A stretch of 64,000 nt of DNA from Cercophora sp. LCS_1 (lineage: Eukaryota > Ascomycota > Sordariomycetes > Sordariales > Lasiosphaeriaceae): contig JAPZLL010000007.1 in the NCBI GenBank assembly GCA_036250225.1, forward strand, positions 558,001 through 622,000, written 5' to 3'. The notes beneath the pieces were generated by a model. That model was not told where the DNA came from, ran no database searches, and was given only the letters and a program-made list of their open reading frames with translations. The translations under genes were made by a program, and so were the position numbers. This document shows, one piece after another, positions 11,875-23,450 of the stretch (within the stretch, counting starts at the first letter, position 1; every line of letters begins with the position of its first letter).

Positions 11875-11966
11875 TAGCCGAACCCGGACTCGAACCGATT
11901 GCCTTGAGGGGTTTGAACCCCTTAGAGCTATGCGACATCCTTTAGACCGGCGGACCTAAATCTGCT
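11875..11966 (-). tRNA. Type II (Leu/Ser-like) tRNA-like sequence, probably degenerate
   Basis: On the minus strand 92 nt look like a long-variable-arm tRNA. A Leu-type D segment GGTCTAAAGG is present, a perfect GGGG/CCCC hairpin (11908-11921) sits in the position of the variable arm, and a B box GGTTCGAGTCC (11886-11896) follows. T-tracts of 8 and 5 lie downstream. The acceptor stem pairs at 5 of 7 positions and the T stem at 4 of 5. The anticodon arm cannot be folded with a U33, so no anticodon is assigned. It is most likely a decayed tRNA gene or a tRNA-derived element. Confidence 0.35.
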
Positions 11967-12868
11967 GGCTTGCCCTTCGCCGACGTTTGAGGATCCCCCG
12001 GGACTGGATATAAGCCTACACGGCCTGGACTGTCGCGCTCAATGAACGCCGGCTACTTCCCGCCCGACCCGACTCGGCCCGACCTTCACCTTTCTGAAAA
12101 AGATGACAGCGTGCTCGGAAGAGCGGTGGAGGCTATTTTTCCACTTTACGGGATGGACTCGTGATAAAATGTGATCCTGTCTCCAAGGGTCCATTTCCGG
12201 GTATCGTCACCTCGGCATTGATCCTGTGATTGAGATATCAGCCGGGCCGTTCCTGCCATTGCAGTTGATACCGAGATCAAGATGAATACCACACATTTTA
12301 TACCCGGATAAAACATCACCGCAGATACCATGCCAATCTAAATCGAGCCATGGGCTCTTGGGACATTAGTTTTGTGTCACACGATACTCGGCTGCCGTTT
12401 AACCGCATTTCTTCGAATATCGTGAAGATTCCCTTCAGGGTCTCGGGAGTACGACCACTCCCACTCCCAAGTGCTGACCCACGCTCCATTATCATGCCCG
12501 ACGCACCTTCCTCGTCAACGTGACCTTCAGCAACAAAAGCGATGCAGGCTAGATACTTCCAGTGCCACAAATGCTGCTGTGAGCAACATTTAGACCCAAG
12601 AGCGAACTGATACGTTCCACGCCGAGTCGAGGCTGTGTTTACTCGCCCCTATTCCATTCCGCCCCCACTTTGCATGCAACTGCACCACCAACAACACCAC
12701 ACCATCTCATCTGATCGCCAACAATCTCGATTAAGGCTACACACAACCAGCCCTCCGCCCCCAATTCCATCCCCAAAGCTCAGCCCTCCTCCCGGAGTAA
12801 TTATCCCGTCTCGATCTCCCATTTAATCTCGATCGCAAAATCATCACCACCAAAAAACCCCCATCACA

Positions 12869-12931
12869 ATGCCCATGTGTCCAAGTCACAATATGTACCT
12901 CGGCAAAAAGAGCTCTAGCTCCCGCCTCTAA
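12869..12931 (+). other. Short frame after a leader-like stretch
   Basis: The 230 bases before this ATG are rich in CAC/CAA and pyrimidines, like Sordariales 5' leaders. The ATG context is CACAATGC. The frame is only 20 codons (MPMCPSHNMYLGKKSSSSRL) and no clear donor extends it. It may be a micro-ORF of a non-coding transcript, or chance. Confidence 0.2.
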
Positions 12932-14911
12932 GGGAATTAAGTGGAAATCCCATCTCGTACCCGATCGAATATCCCATCCCGATCCAAATTCCCAGATCTC
13001 GATGCTCTCCCAAAACCTTAAACCTGTCATCAGACATGCCCACGAGCCAGCCAGTCACGCGATCGACACGCGGCAAAGTATCCCCTCATCCTTATTACTA
13101 GCGGCGATAAGGGAAATTCTCTTCTTATTTCTCGATGAACCACGCATTTCCACGATCCCCCTTTTGTGGTTTTTGTCTTTGGGGCTTGCTCTTGGCACAA
13201 ATGCCACGCTTCTGCGCGTCGGGGTATAATACGCCGCCTCGGGTCATATGATGTGCCGTCGTCGTCAATTTTTGGAAGGAAAAAAGTCTCGAGTCAAGGG
13301 TTTGCATGGAATTGTCATTTTCCATGCGTGATGGCTTGGAGATACTGCTCATTCAATGAGGTTAGCGCTCGCTCTGTTTCTGCGGAACTTGATTCGGGTT
13401 TGGCGATTCCGTTGGTTTTTCTTTTTGTTGAGATTTTCTCCTTCTTCGGAGATGAACATGGATTCGTAATGATTGCGCAACGGCAAGCTCAATGGATCTG
13501 CCTGTCCACGTTCTAGGGCTAGCAGGAGGCGAGCCAGGGGCTTACCTACTCTCCCTGTCAGTTTGTTGACACGCGCTTTCCCGTGGCTATGGTTTCTGGC
13601 CACAAGGGAGAGCGCGATAGCTGCGGTTGACGGACGCATCACATTGGGTAAAGTATTGCTGCCTTGTCTCAGAGCTTCAGACAGACAGACCTGCAGCCCT
13701 GGCCGTGGAGGTATGTGTGTGGGAGTTCAACTTACCGGCCTACCTCCCCAGACACAACCTCTCACCTCCTTGAATCGGCACTCACCAACCCAGAGCCGAA
13801 GACGCCCATACGGCCCGATTGGAAAGTTCACCCCATCTCGTTGACGTCAAAGACCTCGGCCACAAACGGCCTCGCTAGAAAGCGAGAAAGGTGTTCATGG
13901 GTGGCATTCCCGGACTTCCCGTCGCAATTCGTTCAACCCAAACCAGCCTCGGTTGGCATAGTGTATGTGCGTGTGCGTGGATTGGCGCCTCGGGTCAAGC
14001 TTGGGATGTTGAGAAACGTGGGCCGAAAAACTCGGGTCGGCTTCCCGACCGAGGGAGGCTTCGCGACGGCAACATCCAAACATGGCCATCAGACACCATC
14101 CCCACCCGAGTTCCAGCCAACCTAGGTTGGTTGGATGCTATTCTCGGAATAATGGAACAACGGAATCAAGTCAGTTGGCTGGCAGTCGGACTCCTCCGGA
14201 AATACCTAGGAAGCCATGAATCATCCACCGACGCCACAAGAAGGAACTCCCCGTCGCGGCAAACTGCGAATAACTTCAGTGTGGCGATCATTGGGCACCA
14301 GTCCATCGCAAGCCAGCGCTACTCAGGCGGCGTGGAGCCCGCATGGCAAACGGGTGCCGCTTAGGACTGGGAAAAAGGCTCTGCATGGCAGAGAGACAGA
14401 CACCCTGATGGTCAGCGGTTCTTTGCCAAAGCTCAGAACTAACTTGAGGTGGCGTGGAGGCGCTCCAGCCTGATGGGCCTCTCCTACTGAAAGTCCAGTG
14501 GCTTTGGGTCCAGGTCTGCCAATCAGGATCACCGATCCTTGGACTAGCTCTTGTTTTCTTGATCGGGGGCTTGATCGGATGAGGTGGTGTTTTGGATACT
14601 TCAATAGCCTTGAAGCCCACAACAACCGCTATTTGGTGGTCGGTTATAGCTTCTCTCTTTGTCGCCTTGGCTACCTCTACTGCAGAACCACCGTTGTGGC
14701 TTCGTTGAGTCCTCGTGCAGCCTCATGGACCATGGTCAAGCATGGAAACATCAGCTGATGACTTCGACCATCGGGATGTGTTCAAGGCATCACTAGTATT
14801 ATATATGTCCCGTAAAATACAATATCTTGTCAAACACTTTTCATCGCCCGACCCCAGCTTTTGGAACTCCGCCCAGTGCAACGGTGTACTTTTCATACAC
14901 AGGGGTGGTCT

Positions 14912-16603
14912 TCAAGGCTTCAGAATACTTCCTAGTACACTACCCAAGACACCTCTAACCCTGCTCTTGTTTTCAAGCACACATGTAAACACCACTGCCG
15001 TACTGGCGGCAAAGACCGCTGTCTCTCTCCATTGCTTGTTCCAATCGTACCTTCTTGGGAGCAATGTCGCCATAGCCCTCGGGGCTACGAAAAGCGCCAT
15101 GTCTTTCCTCCGTCCTGCATTTTCCAGCAGAACACTCCATCCACAAAGGATGCATCCAGAGCCGACGCACAGCCCGCCGTCGATCTTCTGTCTGGCTTCA
15201 GCATCTTTCCCCAAGATATGCGGCCCGATTCTCGTCCGGGTTAGGCAGACACCATAGTAAAAAATAGTGATGAAGGCCCCCAAAAAGGCAGACGACCTCG
15301 TTGCTGAGACGAGCGCCCTCTTGAGCCTGTGCCGGCTCGGGTTGCGGACCGTGAGGAGGAGTGCTAAAGGTAGATAGGTAGAAAGCGCCCAGCGGAAGGA
15401 TCGTGCAAACCGAGAAAGAGCATGCACTTCGCAGGACGGGCCGCAACCCATGTGGACAACCTCGCAGGGGAAAGGAACAGCGACGGCGGGATCTCCCCAA
15501 GATCTGGGCCAGCCATAATCGTCGCACATGGCGCCAAGGAGAGGGGCCTGCCCGGTTTCTTGGCCATACCGGAGGGTGCCAGAACGACACCTCTGCAGAG
15601 CCTCTATTAGACGGGGATCAACGGCGGCAGCAGAGGATATCCATTTGTTGTACGCCCTCGGGAGCCGGCTGGGGAGATAGAACCATGTCCCTGTTAAGGT
15701 CAGTCATCAGTGGGCTACTTTAAATGATGCAGTGGTGCCAAGCTTGCGAGAAAAAGAGTACTTACACATAATAAGTCCACTAGACAAAGCAAAAACGGCG
15801 GGATCCGCCAGACGAGAGACGGCATCTTCGAGAGGTGTCCACTTTCCGGCCGCCATTCGGCGAGTTCTGCGGCGTGACCACAGCTCACCGACGATGACGT
15901 CCAGCGCGCGAGTGAGGGCGAAGAATGTCAGATCCAGAGTCCGGCCGGCAAACCGCGTGGTCTGGTGCTCGACATCCGGGGGCGAATCGGACCGGACCGG
16001 CGTCGCCTCGGTGAAACTCGGGCTCTGCTTCGATTGGAGCAGACGGAGTCCGAGCCATGCGGCAATAAAGGAAGCAAACCACCGCGAGAGCCTGTATTGA
16101 TGGTGGTGGGTCAGAGTCGTACCGGATCTGAGTGAAAAGGAGGGCTGAGGTTACCTTGTCCGTGCAACCTCAGGGAGGCTCTTGACTGCCTTGTCAAATG
16201 CTGCCTTTAGGGGGATCTGCAAACATGTTAGTGATTCGTTTGCATAAAGGGGCGCGTGTGCGTGGTTAGGGTAGCCGACCTCGAGAAGTGTGCTGCCGCC
16301 AACAACAACAGCGCAAAATGCTGGGAATCGTTTGGGATCAAGCCCGCCCCGGAGGATTCGCTCCAAAGACGCTAGGAAGGGTTCGTTGTTCCGACAGCTC
16401 TTTTCGTCTTTCCTCCCGGCGTTCTTCAGCTTCGTAATGTGCTGGAGCAACAATGTCAAGAGTCTCGGCGCCACAGCAGAGGCATAGCCGAGAATGTAAG
16501 CGTGAAGGAGCGGCCGCAATGAGGGGGGAATTCGATCGTCCCATTTTCCCCCGATGCTCTTAGCTGCGGAGAGCCTCGTCGGAGGGCGGGATGCTGCCGT
16601 CAT
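14912..16603 (-). CDS. TMEM135-like integral membrane protein
   Basis: Four exons: 16603-16280, 16216-16155, 16091-15766 and 15690-14912, about 496 residues, all junctions in phase. Intron 1 is 63 nt and stop-free in frame, so an unspliced reading would add 21 residues. Recognisable blocks are a hydrophobic HAYILGYASAVAPRLL region, ALSSGLIMWTWFYLPSRLP, YRC-type RCRSGTLRYGQETG, VPFPCEVVHMGCGPSCEVHA (a Cys-rich conserved block), RSSAFLGAFITIFYYGVC and NAGRRKDMALFVAPRA. This order matches the fungal TMEM135 family as I remember it. In animals TMEM135 acts at peroxisomes and mitochondria; the role in fungi is not established. Several hydrophobic helices suggest a multi-pass protein. Confidence 0.82.
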
Positions 16604-19092
16604 CTCTGTCGTGAGAAGAAGAGACGGATAGCGCTACGCACGGTTGGACAGCCGAGATATTTGGTTTAAGATGTGATTCTGGAAGTTTATGCGATATGGG
16701 GGATCTGAAGCTCCCCTATCCCATCGCCTCAACGTGTATCCAGAACGTAGCAAACCAAGCCCTTAGCAGACCCAAGGCCCGACGCCAAGAGACACCAGAT
16801 GATACCCAAGAGGGTGTCTGGCCGATGGGTGGGTGGATTCGTGAATGTGTAGTGTGGTAATCCGTAATTGACAGGCCGTTGACGGGCCCGACTCAAAGCG
16901 GAGCTCTCGGGCAATTCCAGACGTCGCTTGGTGGTGAAACAAAGCAACGAGGGTGTGGTCATTCTGACATTGGGAGGAGCCTCATTCGAGCGTGTGGCCG
17001 TGGGCTTCCATCAAGTGTGGCTCGTTTAGAAGCGGATATGCAGTTTGGATGCAGTCGCTGTTGCAGCGACGATTTTATGAGAAGCTGATGCAACGCGTTC
17101 TAACCCGTGGCTAGCTCGCTCCTCCCCTCCAAGGAAATGAGACGTGGCGATTCTGCACGTCCTGCCCGCTCCTGCCGTCTGAGGATCTGAGGGATTGAGC
17201 GAGAGGGAAGGTGTCAAAATGAAACATGAAGCTTCGAAAAAGACGCGCGCGTTCTATACAGGGATGAGAGAACCGTCTCTGATGCAAGATGCCCGGGGTT
17301 GAGCCTGGCCGTCTCGCTTCCATCGTTTGTGGCTTACGTGCTTGCTTTTTTGCTGGTACTCGGCACCCATGATCCCTGTTCGCAGATCTTGGAACGGTCG
17401 GTTGACTTGCATCTTGTTATTTCGGCCCTGTGACTGCTTTTGGCTGCATCTGCTTGATGACGGGTCGGCGCCCAGATCGAGAGAGGACAGAGGTCCGCAG
17501 ACGTTCGAACGATCTGATCTGAGATTCACGGAGCCTAGCAAAAGGACAAATCTCCTCTCCCAGTGGGGGTGGGAATGCAATCTGTTTTGCGCATTGGAAC
17601 ACCTAGCAACGAATTGCCTACCGAATCCATAGATCGCCGAGATCACTTGGTAAAGGTTTCGAGATATGGCGGTAAGCGACTTGCTTGATTCTCGAAGCTG
17701 TCTTGGCCCTGCTCGCGCAGGTCACAGTTCGGTTAGTCTGATCCAGCAAAACGCGGGGCAGCTCGGGAGCGATTGACCAGCAAACGACAATTCCCGAAAT
17801 CGAAGCATGTGATGCTCCCAGCTCCAGACCAGAAACTCAGCCCTGGAGCGTTACGACTCTGTGGTAGACCAAGGACACAGGTCCGAGTCACTGTCCATGT
17901 GCCAGAATCTGCAAGCAATCTTTCGCACGCGACCACCGAAAACAGAAATGAGTGCGCCAGACACCACGACTCGTCGAGTTGTGCCGTCGTCAAAGAGTCA
18001 GGAATGTTGGCAACCTCGGCCATGAATATTGACATCACCACGACTGGCGGGCAGCCGCCACCATTTGGCAAAGCGATCCCTCGCAAGCAAGCCCATTTTG
18101 CAGCTCTGTGGGTCCGTAGCGTTGTTGGGTGCTGAATTTCTGTGGATTTGAAGAGGATGGATATGCGGAGTGGTAGTTTGATTCTACTCTAGCATGCACT
18201 AAAAACTGGTGCCTCCACACCAGGCCCGGCTCGAGTTTGTTGGCAGTCTCGTGTAGGTGAGGTACCTGGAGGTAGAAGGACACAAGCCTCGTCTCCATCG
18301 AGGCGTCGGTAGGGCTGCTTCAGCTGTGTGCTAGATGCTCTCTACATGTCCAAGTCCGATATTTATGCCTTGCTCCCTGGTCCTCCGATGCGTTCTCAGA
18401 TCTTCTCTTCATGCCCGGTCCACGGCGTGACCCAACCTTGCAACATTGCTTTCTTTTCCACCCTTTCCAACCCGTCTACTAGGATGGTGCTCTAGTGCTC
18501 TGGTTAGCCTTAGTTTTAACTGGTTTAGCACGTCTTTGCCCTCTCTTTCCCTGGGCCCCTTGACCTCGAGCGGGTCGCCTCCAGTCCTTCCCTCAATCTA
18601 CCGCCCGAGCTGCGCCGAACTGTCCCTTGAATGATTCCCCGCATTCCCAGAGTGGTAAATTGCATCCACTGGCGCTGGCGCTCGGCGTCCCGCGCGACTT
18701 CCCTTTCCCGTTTCCGCCCAGCGCCTATACACCCCTCCCGCCCCCAGCTTCCCCAGACAAGCCTGACCTGAGGTTCGTCCTGGATTTCACTCGATTTTTG
18801 CATGTGCTTATGACTTCAGCTCCGCCCCTCCCCGTCCCGCTCACGATCGCGACAGACAACAAGGCATTCTTTGCAACCCAACTTTGGTGCCTACGACGTT
18901 GATTTCACCTTTCAGCATCCTTTTGGTGATATATCCATTTCCTCGGCGTTGGTAACGGGTCTCGTTCTTGTTGTGCGGCGGGTTTGTTCGCCCCGCCATC
19001 CCTTCTCCCTCCAGGCGCCGTTGCGACGAGAAGGCATGACCGCGCTGGTGTCGACCCGTCCTCACTCTCTGGCGACTGGACCCGAGATCGCC
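16604..19092. other. Long intergenic region upstream of the bHLH gene
   Basis: 2.5 kb without a supported gene. The part from about 18440 to 19090 is pyrimidine-rich and contains several ATG codons. It is probably a long 5' leader of the bHLH gene, which would make upstream reading frames possible regulators. No RNA gene seen. Confidence 0.5.
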
Positions 19093-20627
19093 ATGGGCTC
19101 ACAACGGCAGTATGATCGCGGGCAAGGGGGCGACAACGAGGGCGGCGGATTGCCTTTTGGGTGTAAGCTGCCACTTCGCTGCATGCGCTCGCGCAGTTCG
19201 CCCGCAAACTGACTGATCAAGTTCGTGTAGACAACCTCGATCCCGCACTCGACTTTGACATAAGCTCGCTGGTTCCGTCAAGTAATCCGCTCTTGAGCAG
19301 TCAAGAGTCGGCGCATGTCCACGATTTCATCAACAGCGTCCTTGGATGTGACCAATCTATGCCCGCGGAGACGTTCCACAATTTCAGACACGTCGACGAC
19401 ATGTCCCAGTTTTACTCTCCACCGGTGGTTATTAGCCATAGCACCTCGTACGGCGCGCCGAACGAACAAGTGCTGTTTTCGGGTTTGGATTCGATTTCTC
19501 CCAAGTTCGTGGCACCGGCTGCGACAATGATGCCGTTCCAACAACAGCCGACGCACAATACCTTTCAACACGCCCCAGACGTTGTTGCTGCTGCGAATAC
19601 CCTGCTGTCTCGCCAGGGCAACATGCAGCAAGAGCAGTTGAACTACCATCCAGTCATGCAACATCCGCCAACGCCGGCGAGATCCATGCCTCCCAACCAG
19701 CCGTTTGCGTTTCAACCGTATGGCGTACCAGAGGCGCAGCCAGCACCGCAACACGAACGGCAATACGTTGATACAAGCTTGGTGTTTGCTTATCAGCAGC
19801 CAGCAGCCGCACGGCGAACACACATTCCCCCGACTGAGGCCCAGTATGGCTCGGATCCCAACTTCAGCAACCAGTCGGGCTACCAGCCACAGTCATGGAA
19901 CGACTCGCTCGAAGCCATGCATACCCAGCAGGCGATGGTGCTAGGATGCCTCACCAAAAACGAGAGCGCCGCCACGACTCGAGCAAACAGTCCGATTCTT
20001 GCAAACTCCGCACTTCCCGCAGGCAACTCGTTGCCATACCTCCTGAAAACACGACAGCCAGCCCCATCAAGGATAGACGAGGTCCAATCGGGACCCAGCA
20101 GCGATGCGGAACTTGAGGCGAGCCCGGGTAAACGGAAGGCATCGTCATGCATAGAGGATGAAGAGGTAGAGGAAGAACAGCCAAAGCCCAAAAGAAGACG
20201 ACCAACGAATGGCAGTAGCGTACGGCGACCAACCGGCAAACAGCAACCTAATGGAGCGAACCCAACTTGTCAAAAGCAGAAGGCGTCACCACGAGCAGCG
20301 AAAAGTGGACGGAAATGCTCAACAAACAAGCCAAAGGTTCCGCGTGTGAATCTCACCGACGAAGAGAAGCGGAAAAATCACATTGCGAGCGAGCACAGGA
20401 GAAGGGGCATGATCAAAGTTGGCTACGATGATCTGTACCGTATCATTCCGGAGCTCAACCCCGGCATGAGCAGGGCAGCCACTATCGCCGGGGCTGTGAA
20501 ATGGGTCAGCGAGATGCTAAAAGGCAACGAGAGGCTGAAGAAGCAACTCGCAGAGGCCAGAAACGACCTAATAGGGTTCAAAGAGGAGGCAGAACAGGAC
20601 GGTGACAGGGACTGTGACTACGAGTAG
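19093..20627 (+). CDS. Basic helix-loop-helix transcription factor
   Basis: Two exons: 19093-19162 and 19231-20627, about 488 residues. The donor is GTAAGC and the acceptor GTGTAG; the junction yields a clean frame (PFGYNLDPALDFDI). The chosen ATG has a strong context (GCCATGG); an in-frame ATG at 19036 would add 19 residues. The first 300 residues are Gln/Pro/Asn-rich, like an activation region. An acidic/basic stretch follows (about residues 330-350, KRKASSCIEDEEVEEEQPKPKRRR cut by acid residues). The bHLH lies at about 395-460: NHIASEHRRRGMIKVGYDDL, then the loop and ATIAGAVKWVSEML, running into a short heptad-like LKGNERLKKQL. The basic region has the H-E-R pattern expected for E-box binding. 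The target is unknown; the domain resembles fungal Ino4/other bHLH factors only generally. Confidence 0.85.
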
Positions 20628-21400
20628 GACTTGAGATGGTTGAAGCCGGCGCTGTTTCACTTCGTAATGTTTTATTACTTTGGTGATTTTGTATTTTTTT
20701 TCTCACTCATTGATGGAAGGGGCGGCGTGGTGGCGGGGAAACAACTACCGTGACCCCTCTTCGTTTCCTCTATTTCGATGGATACCCTGGTTGGGGAGCG
20801 CCGATGGCGCCGGGCTGTATGACGACAGGGATGACCGAGTGCGTTGTGATGATAATGATAGAAGAAGAGATGGGAGGATAAACCCGGCCGGGGCGGGGCG
20901 ATCCGGCTCAGCGGTCGTGATGGCAGTATCATGTAGTATTTGGGTTGGTTAATATTGTTTTGTCGGATGGATGGGAGCAAGGGGACAGGGAAGGGTGACG
21001 GGAAAGGGGAATGAATGATTAAAAAGGTGTTATGTTGCATATATAAACATAAGAAATACCGTTGATATGTTTATACATATATTACGAAAACTGCCTGGTT
21101 CTGAGTGGTCGTGGTCGTTTCCAGGTTGCCGGTTTGCGGATCGTGATTTTAGGCGGGTTGTCTGTGGGTTGACACCCACTGACTGACCTGATCAATATTT
21201 AGCGCAACAAATCTAGCAATGAAGGGGCGTGACTTATTGTGACGATCACACGAGTCGAGTCAAGAACTTCCCCTGAGAATGAGAAAGACTGCACTCAACG
21301 GTACGATACAACAAACGAACACACTGGTAACCATCATCAATGCCTCATAATCATTACTTCTCTACCCTACCCTACTCTCATCTCGTCTCGTTTTGTCTGT
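20628..21400. other. Convergent intergenic region
   Basis: The 3' flanks of the bHLH gene and GET2 meet here. AT-rich around 21010-21090. No gene seen. Confidence 0.55.
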
Positions 21401-22437
21401 TCACGCCCGAAACCAGCTCGTAATCCCCAACACAAACACACAAACAAGCACATCCCCTCTCACCGTCGAAAACACTTGTCCATACCGCATCGCCAGCTCG
21501 ATATACCCCTTAATCGGCGGCGGCAAAAATCCCACAATCATGCCCAACACACCGCCCCCCGCAGGCGACACCATGCGTCCCCGATCCATGAAATACCGCG
21601 TTGTCAACAGGACCGCCTCAGCCGTCGCAAACGCATAAAAGAAATTCCGCGCTGATTCCGTCTCGCCGCCCGTCAGCGCTGCCCTCTCCCGCTCGGTTTT
21701 GGTTCCGGTAAACGACGTGCACAGCGCAATGTAGAGGCCTAGGCCTAGAGCGACGATGGTGTGCAGGATGCGCCAGAGGGAATGGTATGTGTCTGGGAGT
21801 TGGGCCGTTTGTTGCTGCTGCTGCTGCTGGGGGGCCATTGGATTTTGTTGGGAAAAGTTGGCAAAGGGGTTTGCGCCTGGTCCGAAGGGAGATGGACCCG
21901 AGCCGCCGCCGCCGAGCATTTGCATCATCATGTTAAGCATTGGGTCGTCGCCCGGGGCGCCGGCGCCGGGTCCGGCTCCCGGGAAGGGCGGCATGCCGGG
22001 GAAGGGACTGCCGCCTGCGCCGCCAGGGAAGGAGGGCTGGTCGAGACCTAGCATCAGTTGGCGCAAGTCGGGCGTCGGTTCGGGGATGCGGGTCGTAGTT
22101 TGGGGGGTGTAGAAATGTTGCGCCGTGGAGATGTCAACTTCTGGGGGGTCGGCGTGGGCGGGGATGGGTTTGGATGCTGATTGCGTTGGTTGAGGGGAGG
22201 GGTCGAGGGTTGGCGGGGATGGCGTCGGTGCTGGATGTGGTTCTGGACAACAACAGTTAGTTGAAGCTGTCGATAGTGGGCGGTGAAGAAGGGTTTACCT
22301 CGACCGCCTGCGCCGGTGATCTTGTTCATTCTGTCCAGGCCGCCGGCTTTGATCTTTGCCTCGCGCCGCGCCTTGCGCAGTCGGACCTGCTCGGCTGCCC
22401 GCGCAGCTGCGGCTTCGTCGGGCGAGAGCTCTGTCAT
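21401..22437 (-). CDS. GET2: GET complex subunit Get2 (tail-anchored protein insertion)
   Basis: Two exons: 22437-22299 and 22242-21401, about 326 residues; the intron (22243-22298) has donor GTAAAC and acceptor GTCCAG. The N-terminus carries the basic motif RKARREAKIKAGGLDRMNKI followed by GAGGRG, the Get3-binding pattern of Get2/CAML. A long Pro/Gly-rich linker follows, with a CAG repeat encoding about seven Gln (near 21815). Three hydrophobic segments close the protein (ILHTIVALGLGLYIAL; a middle segment; DVLVCVFVLGITSW). Get2 with Get1 forms the ER membrane receptor for Get3. The in-frame ATG upstream in the leader was not used because the family starts just before TELSPDEAAAARAAEQ. Confidence 0.85.
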
Positions 22438-23077
22438 TGCTACTGATGGTTTGTTTTGGTTACTTCTCATCAATTGCGGATGGAACGGGCGGTGGTGGTT
22501 GGTGAAAAAGCAAAAAGCTAAGATGGGCGGCAAAGAGATAAGGCTGCTTGCTGGCCTTGTGACGTCGACCCGATTTAATGGATCAACGTGGGCTCACGAG
22601 TGAGCTGTCTTCAGAAAATCCTTATCTTATCGGGCGACACGAACCCCCTTTTCCCGCCTTTGGAAGGGACCCGCGAGATGCAGCTCTGACAGCTCTGGGA
22701 TAAAAGTGCACAAGTTTTTTTTTCAATGGGTACTGTCGTGATAGCTTGATTCTTTTTTGATATAGCTGTTCACACGCAATTTTAGTATGTGGAACTTTAG
22801 CTTGAGTCAACCACAGGCACCATTACCATCACCTACCAACACAATTTCAGCTGGTCGGGATGTACAATTGAGAACTTGATCTCAACAGCTGACAACTGCA
22901 AGTTACTATGAAGGGCTTCCCTGCAATAAGGTAACAAGGATGGAACTGGCAGCTCTGATAGTTCTAGCGTTTAGGTTTCGCATTGCGCTGGGCGCTCCAC
23001 ATTCAGCACTTCCATTCCACTACCAGTCCACTCGGGTAATAAGCCCCATTCTGACTCCGATCTTTCATCACCCAACA
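22438..23077. other. Intergenic, GET2 upstream region
   Basis: Holds the GET2 promoter with a paired GATA element at 22622-22632 (separate entry). No coding gene seen. Confidence 0.55.
22622..22632 (-). promoter_or_regulatory. Paired GATA element upstream of GET2
   Basis: Minus strand reads CGATAAGATAA, about 185 bp upstream of the GET2 start and in the same orientation as the gene. The same 11-mer occurs upstream of SART1 and between UTP7 and TSR1. The binding factor is unknown; GATA-type factors or a ribosome-biogenesis regulator are candidates. Confidence 0.45.
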
Positions 23078-23149
23078 GGAGTCTTAGCTCAGTGGTAGAG
23101 CAACCGGCTGCAGTCCGGTAGGTCTCGTGTTCAATCCACGAAGGCTCCT
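23078..23149 (+). tRNA. tRNA-Cys (anticodon GCA)
   Basis: 72 nt fold into a complete cloverleaf. The acceptor GGAGTCT pairs with AGGCTCC (one G-U). The D stem GCTC/GAGC, anticodon stem ACCGG/CCGGT with loop CTGCAGT (anticodon GCA), and T stem TCGTG/CACGA all pair. A box TTAGCTCAGTGGTAG and B box GTGTTCAATCC are intact. Discriminator is U, as usual for tRNA-Cys. No intron. Confidence 0.93.
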
Positions 23150-23450
23150 TGAAGAGATTCTTTTTGCCCGCATTCTAAAATCTGATCATTTACCAGAGAA
23201 GGTATCTGAGACGCCCCTGCCACTTCTCTTGTGGGAGTTTTGGTCTTTTGCCTCTATTTTGGAAATGTATGCCAGGTTGTCCTTTTGCACCTCAGCTTTA
23301 CACAACTCGCTTACAACTGCAGCAGAAAATCATCTCATGATCATAACGAACGCACGTGGCATCTCTACTCGCTGTTCATTTCGTAACAATAGCTAAATAC
23401 AGTCTTCCACGCCCGACGGACCATACTCAATCCCTGGAGAGGCCTACTCT
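23150..23450. other. Intergenic between tRNA-Cys and SEC31
   Basis: About 300 bases between the tRNA and the last SEC31 exon. No feature seen apart from the SEC31 3' flank. Confidence 0.5.

Larger units (their letters stand above)
11795..14911. other. Intergenic with a tRNA-like sequence and a leader-like stretch
   Basis: Contents: a type II tRNA-like sequence at 11875-11966 (separate entry), and a C/A-rich leader-like stretch at about 12630-12868 followed by a 20-codon frame (12869-12931). Nothing else is convincing. Frames between 13400 and 14900 overlap on both strands and show no domain pattern. Confidence 0.5.

Noticed and set aside
14912..15257. Plus-strand frame at 14715-15257 as a gene
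   Set aside because: Antisense to the last TMEM135-like exon, whose protein has recognisable family blocks.
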